From Betaproteobacteria bacterium (lineage in GTDB: Bacteria; Pseudomonadota; Gammaproteobacteria; Burkholderiales; SG8-39): a stretch of DNA of 47,305 nt. Location of the stretch: assembly GCA_947479645.1 (NCBI GenBank), contig CANKAJ010000022.1, positions 1-47,305 of the forward strand, read 5' to 3'. The notes beneath the pieces are model-generated. The model worked only from the letters and a program-made list of their open reading frames with translations. It did no database searches and had not been told where the DNA came from. Positions 40,859-47,305 of the stretch are shown in pieces. Positions within the stretch are counted from its first letter, which is position 1. The number at the start of each line of letters is the position of its first letter. The position numbers and the translations under genes were made by a program.

Positions 40859-41680
40859 CTAATTCTTTTTGTATGGCGGCTTGGCCTTCTGGACAAGGCG
40901 CGAATAGGGCACAGCGTCCTTGTGTCCCTCCTTGCCGGGATCGCCCCAGGACTGCGCCCGGGTGCGTCCGTTATAGCCATTGAATGCCGCCAGCACGGAC
41001 GTCGTGAATCCCATGCCGTCCTGGGTCTGGTTCACCATGAGTTTCAAATCGCGCAGGTGTATGGGGTCATTTTCCGCAACGCGGCCGGCATAGGCGAGCG
41101 TCTCGCGTTCGAGTTCATCGCGGCTATAGACGCGGTTGACAAAGCCCAGCTCCATCGCTTCGGCTGCAGTCACGTAGCGGTGTTCGTAGAGGAGTTCCTT
41201 GGTCTTGCGCGCGCCCAGTTCCCAGGTGATCGCCCAGTAATCGGCGGGGTAGGGGTTGGGCAGGAACATTGCGTCATCGGACGCAAACACCATGTCCATG
41301 GTGGAAGCCACCATCCAGCCGCCGAAGATGCACAGACCGTGCACCATCGCAATGGTCGGCTTGGGGATGTTGCGCCAGGCCAGGTGGTTTTCCGCATAGG
41401 TGACGCGGGTGCGCTCAAAAGCTCTCCAGACTTCCTGGCTGTTGCGACCCTTCTCCCATTCGGGCGTGTTCATTTCCTTGACATCATGTCCTGCGGAAAA
41501 GGCCCGTCCATTGGCCGACAATACGATGACGCGCACTTCGGAGTCATACGAGGCGCGATGCAGCGCGTCGTTCAATTCGCGCAGCATCAGCAGGTTCTGC
41601 GCATTGAGCACGGCGGGACGGTTCAGAATGACGCGGGCGACCGTGCCCGGCTCATAGAGGATGGTTTCATACTGCTGCAC
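40859..41680 (-). CDS. atypical enoyl-CoA hydratase/isomerase family protein
   Basis: A 273-residue crotonase-fold protein. The oxyanion-hole segments FSAGHDV (near residue 63) and GLCIFGGW (near 116) are present, so acyl-CoA thioester binding is likely. The region that normally carries the catalytic Glu (PE-xGLxPGxGG) instead reads LPNPYPADYWAITWELG, so standard hydration chemistry is uncertain; family members also act as isomerases, hydrolases or C-C lyases. The start is a GTG at 41680 with GGAGAG 6 bases upstream, which matches the beginning of homology; the longer frame to 41815 has no support. It lies between the receptor array and the transglutaminase gene. Confidence 0.82.
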   Translation of the reverse strand: MQQYETILYEPGTVARVILNRPAVLNAQNLLMLRELNDALHRASYDSEVRVIVLSANGRAFSAGHDVKEMNTPEWEKGRNSQEVWRAFERTRVTYAENHLAWRNIPKPTIAMVHGLCIFGGWMVASTMDMVFASDDAMFLPNPYPADYWAITWELGARKTKELLYEHRYVTAAEAMELGFVNRVYSRDELERETLAYAGRVAENDPIHLRDLKLMVNQTQDGMGFTTSVLAAFNGYNGRTRAQSWGDPGKEGHKDAVPYSRLVQKAKPPYKKN

Positions 41681-41865
41681 GTTGCTCTCCAGTCTGTCAG
41701 GTCTGGACGGCTTCCCAATTCGGGCCGTCGGGGGAATTGCAGCCGCTATCAGAACACAAATCGCGGTGAGCGTCCCTCTGGCCGCAAGTGTCGCAGTGTG
41801 TGAGGGTTCTGGCAATCAGGCTGCGCGCGCAGCCTGATCGGGATTGAGACGCTGATGCCCCGGCT

Positions 41866-44800
41866 TCAAACGGGGTTGCGGCGCAGGTCCAGTGTGAGTG
41901 GAAAATTGTTGTTGACCGGCTCGGGCTTGACGTCCATCGGGCCGGCTGTATGGCCGTGATCCCAGAAGCGCGCGAATCGCCGCGCCTCGGCTTCATTGGC
42001 ATTCACCGGGAAGCTGTCGTAGTTGCGTCCGCCCGGATGCACCACATGATAGGTCGCCCCGCCGATGGAGCGGCCATTCCAGGTATCGACGATGTCGAAT
42101 ACCAGTGGCGAATGCACCCCGATGGTGGGATGCAGCGCCGACGGCGGGTTCCAGGCGCGATAGCGCAAGCCGGCGACGAACTGTCCCTGCGTGTCGGTTG
42201 CAGCGAGCGGCAGTGTGCGGCCGTTGCAGGTGACGATGTGGCGTTCGCCGGTCATGCCGTTGACCTTGACCTGCAGGCGCTCCACCGACGAGTCGACATA
42301 ACGCGCAGTGGCGCCGGCCGACATCTCCTCGCCCATGACATGCCAGGGTTCGATGGCCTGGCGCAGTTCCATGCGCACGCCCTCGTACACCACCGAGCCG
42401 TAGCGCGGAAAGCGGAATTCCAGAAAGGGCGCAAACCACGCCTCATCGAATGCGTAACCGGCTGCGCGCAGGTCGCGCATCACGTCGCGCAGATCCTGCT
42501 CGATGAAATGCGGCAGCATCCAGCGATCGTGCAGTTGCGTGTCCCAGTACACCAGGCGTCCGCGATAGGGCTGTTTCCAGAATCGGGCTACCAGGGCGCG
42601 CAGCAGCAACATTTGCGTGAGACTCATGCGCGCGTGTGGCGGCATCTCGAAGGCACGCAATTCGACCAGGCCGAGCCGACCGGTAGGGCTGTCGGGCGAG
42701 TACAGCTTGTCGATGGAGAACTCGGCGCGGTGGGTGTTGCCGGTGAGATCGACCAGCAGATTGCGCAAGAGGCGGTCGACCAGCCAGGGCTTGCTGCTTT
42801 CTTCGCCGGGCGAGAGCTGGGCATCCAACTGCTGGAAGGCGATATCGAGTTCATACAGATTGTCGTCGCGCGCTTCGTCCACACGCGGGGCCTGGCTGGT
42901 CGGGCCGATGAACTGGCCCGAGAACACGTAGGACAGCGCTGGATGGTTCTGCCAGTAGGTGATCAGGCTTTTCAGCAGGTCCGGGCGACGCAGGAATGGG
43001 CTGTCGGCAACGGTGGCGCCACCCAGCGTGACATGATTGCCGCCGCCGGTGCCGGTGTGGCGGCCGTCGAGCATGAATTTTTCAGCGCCCAGACGCGTCT
43101 CGCGTGCATCTTCATACAGTGTCGTGGTGTTGGCGACCAGCTCCGCCCAGCGGGTCGCCGGATGGATATTGACTTCGATGACGCCGGGATCCGGCGTCAC
43201 GGCCAGCACCTTCAGACGCGGGTCGATTGGGGGCAGGTAACCCTCAAGCCGCACTGCAATCTTCTGCTTTGCGCAGACTGTCTCGATCGTTGCGATCAGA
43301 TTGAGAAAATCCTCCAGTCTTTTCAGCGGCGGCAGGAACAGGCACAGGCGGCCCTCGCGCGCTTCCACGCACAGTGCGGTGCGCACGATTTCCTTCGGCT
43401 CGGGCTTTATCGAGGCTGGCTTTCTGGCATGCCGCTGCTTCTCTGCTTGCGCATGCGCGTCGTGCAGATTGCCGAGTTCGGAAAATGGGTCACGGTCGAA
43501 CTCCTGCTGGACGTCCTCGGGCAATACGTCGGGCAGCGAGGCCAGTGGCAGGCGCACGCCCATGGGGTGGGAACTGGGCAGCAGGAACAGGCGGCCGCGC
43601 CGGAACGGCCAGGCCGAGCTGTCCCATTCGGTATCGGGAGCGTCAGGTTGCTGTGCCTCGCGCGCCTTCAGCGGCAGCGCGAAACCGGTGGGCTTGTTCA
43701 ATCCGTTGTCGACAATGCGCGTAACCCGGGCGCGATCATCATGTGCCGCCAGTGGAGTCTTCAGTGGATCGAAGTTATCCGGCAGCTTTTGCTCGCCCAG
43801 CAAGGCCAGCAGCGGATCTTCGAAGGCCGGGATAACGTAGTCCGAGGACAGGCCCAGTTTTGCCGCCAGCGCATCGGCCAGGCGCCGGGCATCTTCGACG
43901 GTGGCGCTAGCCGGGCTGGATTCCCGGGAAATCAGCCCCGGGTCCTTCCATACCGGCACACCGTCTGCGCGCCACACGATGGGCAGCGCCCAGCGCGGCA
44001 GGGGTTCGCCCGGATACCATTTGCCCTGGGTATACATGAGCAGTCCACCGCTGGACGCAAAGCGCTCGCGCAGCCGCCAGGCCAGGGTCTCCGCAAGCTG
44101 CCATTTTTCTGCAGACATGGCGGTGATGTTCCATTCGGGGCCGTCCATGTTGTCGATGGACACAAACGTCGGCTCACCACCCTGAGTAAGGCGCACATTG
44201 CCCGCGACGAGATCGGCATCGACCTGATGGCCAAGGGCGTCGATGCGACTCCACTGTTCTTCGGTGTAGGGCTTGGTGACACGCGGATCCTCATGGATGC
44301 GCGTCACGGTCATTTCGAATTTCAGTTCCGACTCGCACGGATCAGTGAAGCCGGTGACGGGTGCTGCGCTGGAAGGAAAGGCGGTGGCGGCAAGCGGAAT
44401 ATGGCCTTCGCCGGCAAACATGCCGGAGGTCGGGTCCAGTCCAACCCAGCCCGCGCCAGGGATGTAGACCTCGGCCCAGGCATGCAGGTCGGTGAAATCA
44501 GCGGTGGGTCCGGTTGGGCCATCCAGTGATTTGACATCGGCGGTCAGCTGGATCAGGTAGCCAGAGACGAAGCGTGCCGCCAGTCCCATGTGGCGCAGGA
44601 TCTGCACCATCAGCCAGCCGGTGTCGCGGCAGGAACCGCAGCCGACTTCGAGCGTCTTGTCGGGGGTCTGGATGCCCGGTTCCATGCGCACCAGGTATTT
44701 GATTTCCCGCTGTAATTGCTGGTTGATCGCCACCAGGAAATCGACGATCTGCATGCCGGGCTTATAGCCTGAGCGCTTGAAGCCGTCCAACCAGTCACTG

Positions 44801-45180
44801 AACAGCGGCCCCGCATTCTCTTTCTCGAGGTAGGGGGCCAGTTCCGTCGACAGTTGCGCCGGGTAGGCGAACGGGAATTTCTCGGCCCAGGACTCGACGA
44901 AAAAGTCGAACGGGTTGATGACCGTCATGTCGGCGACGAGATCGACGACGATTTCCAGTTCCTTTGATTTCTCCGGAAATACCAGTCGGGCGATGTAGTT
45001 GCCGTAGGCGTCCTGCTGCCAGTTGATGAAATGCTGCGCTGGCTTGATGCTCAGGGAATAGCTATGAATGGGGGTACGGCAATGCGGAGCGGGGCGCAAC
45101 CTGACTTCATGCGGTGACAGGTTGATGGTCCGGTCAAAGCGGTAGCGGGTCAGGTGGTGTAGCGCGACGCGAATGGTCAT
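41866..45180 (-). CDS. transglutaminase-like/DUF2126 protein
   Basis: A 1104-residue protein with three visible parts: an N-terminal bacterial transglutaminase N domain (about 1-85, LHHLTRYRFDRTINLSPHEV), a transglutaminase-like Cys-protease core (about 150-275), and a long C-terminal DUF2126 region. The catalytic triad is recognisable as Cys184 (GCGSCRDTGWL), His233 (DLHAWAEVY) and Asp249 (GLDPTSG). DUF2126 (for example GGGNHVTLGG near 720) resembles the glutamine synthetase/ATP-grasp-like amidoligase world. This architecture is known as part of a conserved bacterial gene set with Anbu, alpha-E and ATP-grasp proteins, predicted to make or remove a peptide modification. It follows the Anbu gene by 93 bases. 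The length is normal for the family. Confidence 0.9.
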   Translation of the reverse strand: MTIRVALHHLTRYRFDRTINLSPHEVRLRPAPHCRTPIHSYSLSIKPAQHFINWQQDAYGNYIARLVFPEKSKELEIVVDLVADMTVINPFDFFVESWAEKFPFAYPAQLSTELAPYLEKENAGPLFSDWLDGFKRSGYKPGMQIVDFLVAINQQLQREIKYLVRMEPGIQTPDKTLEVGCGSCRDTGWLMVQILRHMGLAARFVSGYLIQLTADVKSLDGPTGPTADFTDLHAWAEVYIPGAGWVGLDPTSGMFAGEGHIPLAATAFPSSAAPVTGFTDPCESELKFEMTVTRIHEDPRVTKPYTEEQWSRIDALGHQVDADLVAGNVRLTQGGEPTFVSIDNMDGPEWNITAMSAEKWQLAETLAWRLRERFASSGGLLMYTQGKWYPGEPLPRWALPIVWRADGVPVWKDPGLISRESSPASATVEDARRLADALAAKLGLSSDYVIPAFEDPLLALLGEQKLPDNFDPLKTPLAAHDDRARVTRIVDNGLNKPTGFALPLKAREAQQPDAPDTEWDSSAWPFRRGRLFLLPSSHPMGVRLPLASLPDVLPEDVQQEFDRDPFSELGNLHDAHAQAEKQRHARKPASIKPEPKEIVRTALCVEAREGRLCLFLPPLKRLEDFLNLIATIETVCAKQKIAVRLEGYLPPIDPRLKVLAVTPDPGVIEVNIHPATRWAELVANTTTLYEDARETRLGAEKFMLDGRHTGTGGGNHVTLGGATVADSPFLRRPDLLKSLITYWQNHPALSYVFSGQFIGPTSQAPRVDEARDDNLYELDIAFQQLDAQLSPGEESSKPWLVDRLLRNLLVDLTGNTHRAEFSIDKLYSPDSPTGRLGLVELRAFEMPPHARMSLTQMLLLRALVARFWKQPYRGRLVYWDTQLHDRWMLPHFIEQDLRDVMRDLRAAGYAFDEAWFAPFLEFRFPRYGSVVYEGVRMELRQAIEPWHVMGEEMSAGATARYVDSSVERLQVKVNGMTGERHIVTCNGRTLPLAATDTQGQFVAGLRYRAWNPPSALHPTIGVHSPLVFDIVDTWNGRSIGGATYHVVHPGGRNYDSFPVNANEAEARRFARFWDHGHTAGPMDVKPEPVNNNFPLTLDLRRNPV

Positions 45181-45273
45181 GGCAGTGGCACTTGAGGAGT
45201 GGAGGGAATGGCGTAAGGGAAGAAAACCAGAAAGGAATGGGGTGGCTCCTCGCCCCTCACTCCCTGCCCCTTA

Positions 45274-46050
45274 CTACTTGAAGATTTCGCCCTGGTACTG
45301 CGCCTGCGTTGCGCCTTCGTTGCCCCAGTCCGGGTCCGGCAATTGCGAGAACACATGCCGCAAGCCCTCGCCCCAGCGGGTGTGAATCATGTTGAAGTAG
45401 GCGTCCGACTCCAGGATGCGCCGTTTCACCTTGAGTTGCAGCGCATCGCGCTCGTAGGATGCCAGGTCGATCGGCAAGCCCACCGAAATGTTGGATCGCA
45501 TGGTCGAGTCGAATGACACCAGCACGCACTTGGCGGCTTCCATCAGCGACGTGGCCGGTGTGACCACGCGATCGATGATGGGCCGGCCATACTTTGTCTC
45601 GCCAATCTGGAAAAATGGCGTTTCCGGCGTTGCTTCGATGAAATTGCCCTCGGTGTAGATGCGAAAAAGGCGCATCCGCTCGTTCTTGATCTGGCCGCCG
45701 ATGATGAACGACGCGCTCGAGTCGATATTGTTCTGTTGCAGATAGATGGCATCGCGCTCGCGCACTTCGCGCAGGCTGGTACCCAGCAGTCTGGCGACCT
45801 CGAAAAGGGATTCGGCCGCCCAGATGTTGCCCTGCGGGTCGTCCCGCCGGCTGTGTTGTTCGAGCATGTTGATGGCGTTCTGCGTGACCGACAGATTGCC
45901 TGAGGACATGACGACGATCGCCCGATCGCCAGCCTTTTCGAACACCTTCATTTTGCTGTAGGTGGAGATATAGTCCACCCCGGCGTTGGTACGGGAATCG
46001 GATGCAAATACCATCCCGGAATCGAGAACAATGCCTACGCAGTAAGTCAT
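45274..46050 (-). CDS. Anbu-type proteasome-like peptidase
   Basis: A 258-residue Ntn-hydrolase of the Anbu (proteasome-related, HslV-like) family. The start at 46050 is required because the nucleophile Thr must follow the initiator Met: the protein begins MTYCVGI. Counting from that Thr as 1, Asp17 lies in FASDSRTNAG and Lys at 32/34 in YSKMK, the places of the proteasome catalytic Asp17 and Lys33. The longer frame to 46101 would bury the Thr and is rejected. Anbu proteins form ring or lock-washer assemblies with an unknown substrate. The gene lies between the alpha-E gene (194-base gap) and the transglutaminase gene. Confidence 0.92.
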   Translation of the reverse strand: MTYCVGIVLDSGMVFASDSRTNAGVDYISTYSKMKVFEKAGDRAIVVMSSGNLSVTQNAINMLEQHSRRDDPQGNIWAAESLFEVARLLGTSLREVRERDAIYLQQNNIDSSASFIIGGQIKNERMRLFRIYTEGNFIEATPETPFFQIGETKYGRPIIDRVVTPATSLMEAAKCVLVSFDSTMRSNISVGLPIDLASYERDALQLKVKRRILESDAYFNMIHTRWGEGLRHVFSQLPDPDWGNEGATQAQYQGEIFK

Positions 46051-46244
46051 TAATCGGATCGGTTGAAAAAGCGCGTGCGCAATGGGTCGAGGATAGTGCA
46101 ATCGACCGCCTCAAGCAAACCTGATTTGCCCCTTTTGCAACCAGCGCCGCGCCAGCGCGACCGGCCACCGAAAGGGGTGTGCAGGCATCCCTGTTGGTCC
46201 GGATTGGATGATTGATTCCGGTCATGTGTTGCGTTTCGCTGGCA

Positions 46245-47204
46245 TCAGGAAAAATCCGGCACCAGATAATGCTTGTCGATCTCGGCGTTGAGGGCCTCGA
46301 TCTTGGCAAGGAATTTCATCAGGTATTCATGCAGGCCGAATTCAAAGACCTGGTCAGACTTGCCATAGTGAAGCTGGGCGTGGATCTCGCCTGCCAGGCG
46401 TTCCGGTTCGCGCCGCTCGTTATCGGAGAGTTTTTGCAGGATTTCGTAGATGTCGTTCATGCAGGCGTGCAGGCTGCGCGGCACATCTTCGCGCAGAATC
46501 AGCAATTCGCCGACGCGCAAAGGGGTGATCACGTCGCGGTAGATCTTGCGGTAGGACTCGAAGGTCCCCACCGAGCGCAGCAGTGATCCCCACTGGTAAT
46601 AGTCCACCGCTCCGCCCACATCTTCGATGGAGGGCAGCAACGTGTGGTATTTCACGTCCAGAATGCGCGCGGTGTTGTCGGCGCGTTCAAGAAAGGTACC
46701 CAGGCGAATGAAACTGTAGGCTTCGTCGCGAAGCATGGTGCCGAAAGTGACGCCGCGAAACAGATGGCTGCAGTTCTTCACCCAGTCGAAAAAATTGCTG
46801 ATGCCCCGGGCATTGATGGTGGCAAAATCCTGCTGCCGCATTTCCAGCCAGGTGGCGTTCAGGCTCTCCCACATCTCCGATGTGGTGGCGCCGCGCTGGC
46901 CGCGGGCATTTTCGCGAGCCAGCTTCAGTGACGAGTAGATGGAAGACGGATTGCTGTCGTCGAAAACCATGAAATCCAGCACGCGATCTGCAGTCAGTTC
47001 GGTATTACGCTCGTAATATTGCGTTGCCAGCCCGGTGATCACCAGCGGGATGGCCCAGGGTTCGGCCCATTTCTCGCCCGCTTCCATGACGCGATAAGGC
47101 AGCAGCGCCATGCGATAGGTCACATCCAGCATGCGCGCGGTGTTTTCGGCGCGCTCCATATGGCGCGACATCCAGAAAAGATCATTGGCGGAACGACTCA
47201 GCAT
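46245..47204 (-). CDS. alpha-E domain-containing protein
   Basis: A 319-residue mostly helical protein. MLSRSANDLFWMSRHMERAE at the start is the hallmark of the alpha-E family, named for its many helices with conserved acidic residues; SFIRLGTFLERADNTARILD is an internal echo of the same motif. Biochemical role is unknown; it is consistently linked with a circularly permuted ATP-grasp, a transglutaminase and Anbu. GGAG stands 6 bases before the ATG. The ATP-grasp gene that usually precedes it is not in the remaining 100 bases and would lie beyond the right edge. Confidence 0.93.
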   Translation of the reverse strand: MLSRSANDLFWMSRHMERAENTARMLDVTYRMALLPYRVMEAGEKWAEPWAIPLVITGLATQYYERNTELTADRVLDFMVFDDSNPSSIYSSLKLARENARGQRGATTSEMWESLNATWLEMRQQDFATINARGISNFFDWVKNCSHLFRGVTFGTMLRDEAYSFIRLGTFLERADNTARILDVKYHTLLPSIEDVGGAVDYYQWGSLLRSVGTFESYRKIYRDVITPLRVGELLILREDVPRSLHACMNDIYEILQKLSDNERREPERLAGEIHAQLHYGKSDQVFEFGLHEYLMKFLAKIEALNAEIDKHYLVPDFS

Positions 47205-47274
47205 TGGAGCTCCGATGTCGTGATGGGTGCACGGCGATCAGTGGGGAAGGAGGGCTTTATCAGAGGTCGCGCTT

Positions 47275-47305
47275 TGCACGCGGACAGGTTCATCGTCCGC
47301 GTGCA
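47275..47305. terminator. 11-bp perfect hairpin at the right edge
   Basis: TGCACGCGGAC (47275-47285) and GTCCGCGTGCA (47295-47305) are perfectly complementary around a 9-base loop; the stem may extend past the window. It is 70 bases upstream of the alpha-E start, so it could end an upstream transcript or act in the leader. There is no T run on the minus strand. Confidence 0.5.

Noticed and set aside
41950..44529. Very long open frame (about 859 codons) on the plus strand
   Set aside because: It is antisense to the well-supported transglutaminase/DUF2126 gene and shows no family features; such shadows are common in GC-rich coding DNA.
1..47305. CRISPR arrays, tRNA/rRNA genes, prophage or complete insertion sequences
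   Set aside because: No regular spaced repeats, cloverleaf-like sequences, transposase or phage genes were noticed on reading both strands; this was not a computed search.

Overview
The window is about 47 kb of GC-rich chromosome, most likely from a betaproteobacterium of the order Burkholderiales. Supporting this are nine periplasmic receptors of the Bug/TctC family (a hallmark of Bordetella, Alcaligenaceae and Comamonadaceae relatives), the UbiU-UbiV-UbiT/hemN gene set, and FNR/Anr-type operators. These last two point to a facultative anaerobe. No rRNA, tRNA, CRISPR array, prophage or intact insertion sequence was seen. Species assignment from sequence alone is not possible.

Region 1 (1-6.4 kb): the 3' part of comEC converges on a minus-strand set encoding a biotin-domain-less pyruvate/oxaloacetate-type carboxyltransferase, an MmgE/PrpD protein and a DehI-like protein whose catalytic Asp appears to be lost.

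Region 2 (6.4-13.6 kb, minus strand): an oxygen-independent biosynthesis block. ubiU-ubiV-ubiT (O2-independent ubiquinone hydroxylation) is followed by an NMO-like flavoprotein with a Cys-rich tail, a hemerythrin-like protein, a radical SAM/SPASM protein, and hemN with its own FNR-type promoter. A perfect FNR box lies upstream of ubiU. The three middle genes are candidate partners of the anaerobic quinone/heme system.

Region 3 (13.8-32.4 kb): a catabolic island for unidentified CoA-linked acids. It holds a cupin-like protein, a DsbA/FrnE-like protein, two more MmgE/PrpD genes, a thiolase-like TLP1 protein lacking the usual nucleophile, an LLM-class flavoprotein, a CoxG-like protein, a ThDP-dependent enzyme (behind a third FNR-type promoter), an SDR of the multifunctional-enzyme type, an ADP-forming acyl-CoA ligase, a fused double acyl-CoA dehydrogenase, a second NMO and two Bug receptors. 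The layout suggests uptake, CoA activation, dehydrogenation/hydration and C-C cleavage of an organic acid, but the substrate cannot be read from the sequence.

Region 4 (32.5-40.8 kb): a frameshifted small membrane protein, a 458-base intergenic region with two consensus DnaA boxes and several palindromes, then seven consecutive Bug receptors, six of them in tandem on the minus strand. Four of these form a recent paralog group with a changed ligand loop (GSSSD instead of GGxxD). No TctA/TctB membrane subunits are present.

Region 5 (40.8-47.3 kb, minus strand): an atypical crotonase, then a conserved module of transglutaminase-DUF2126, Anbu proteasome-like peptidase and alpha-E protein, whose usual ATP-grasp partner would lie past the right edge.
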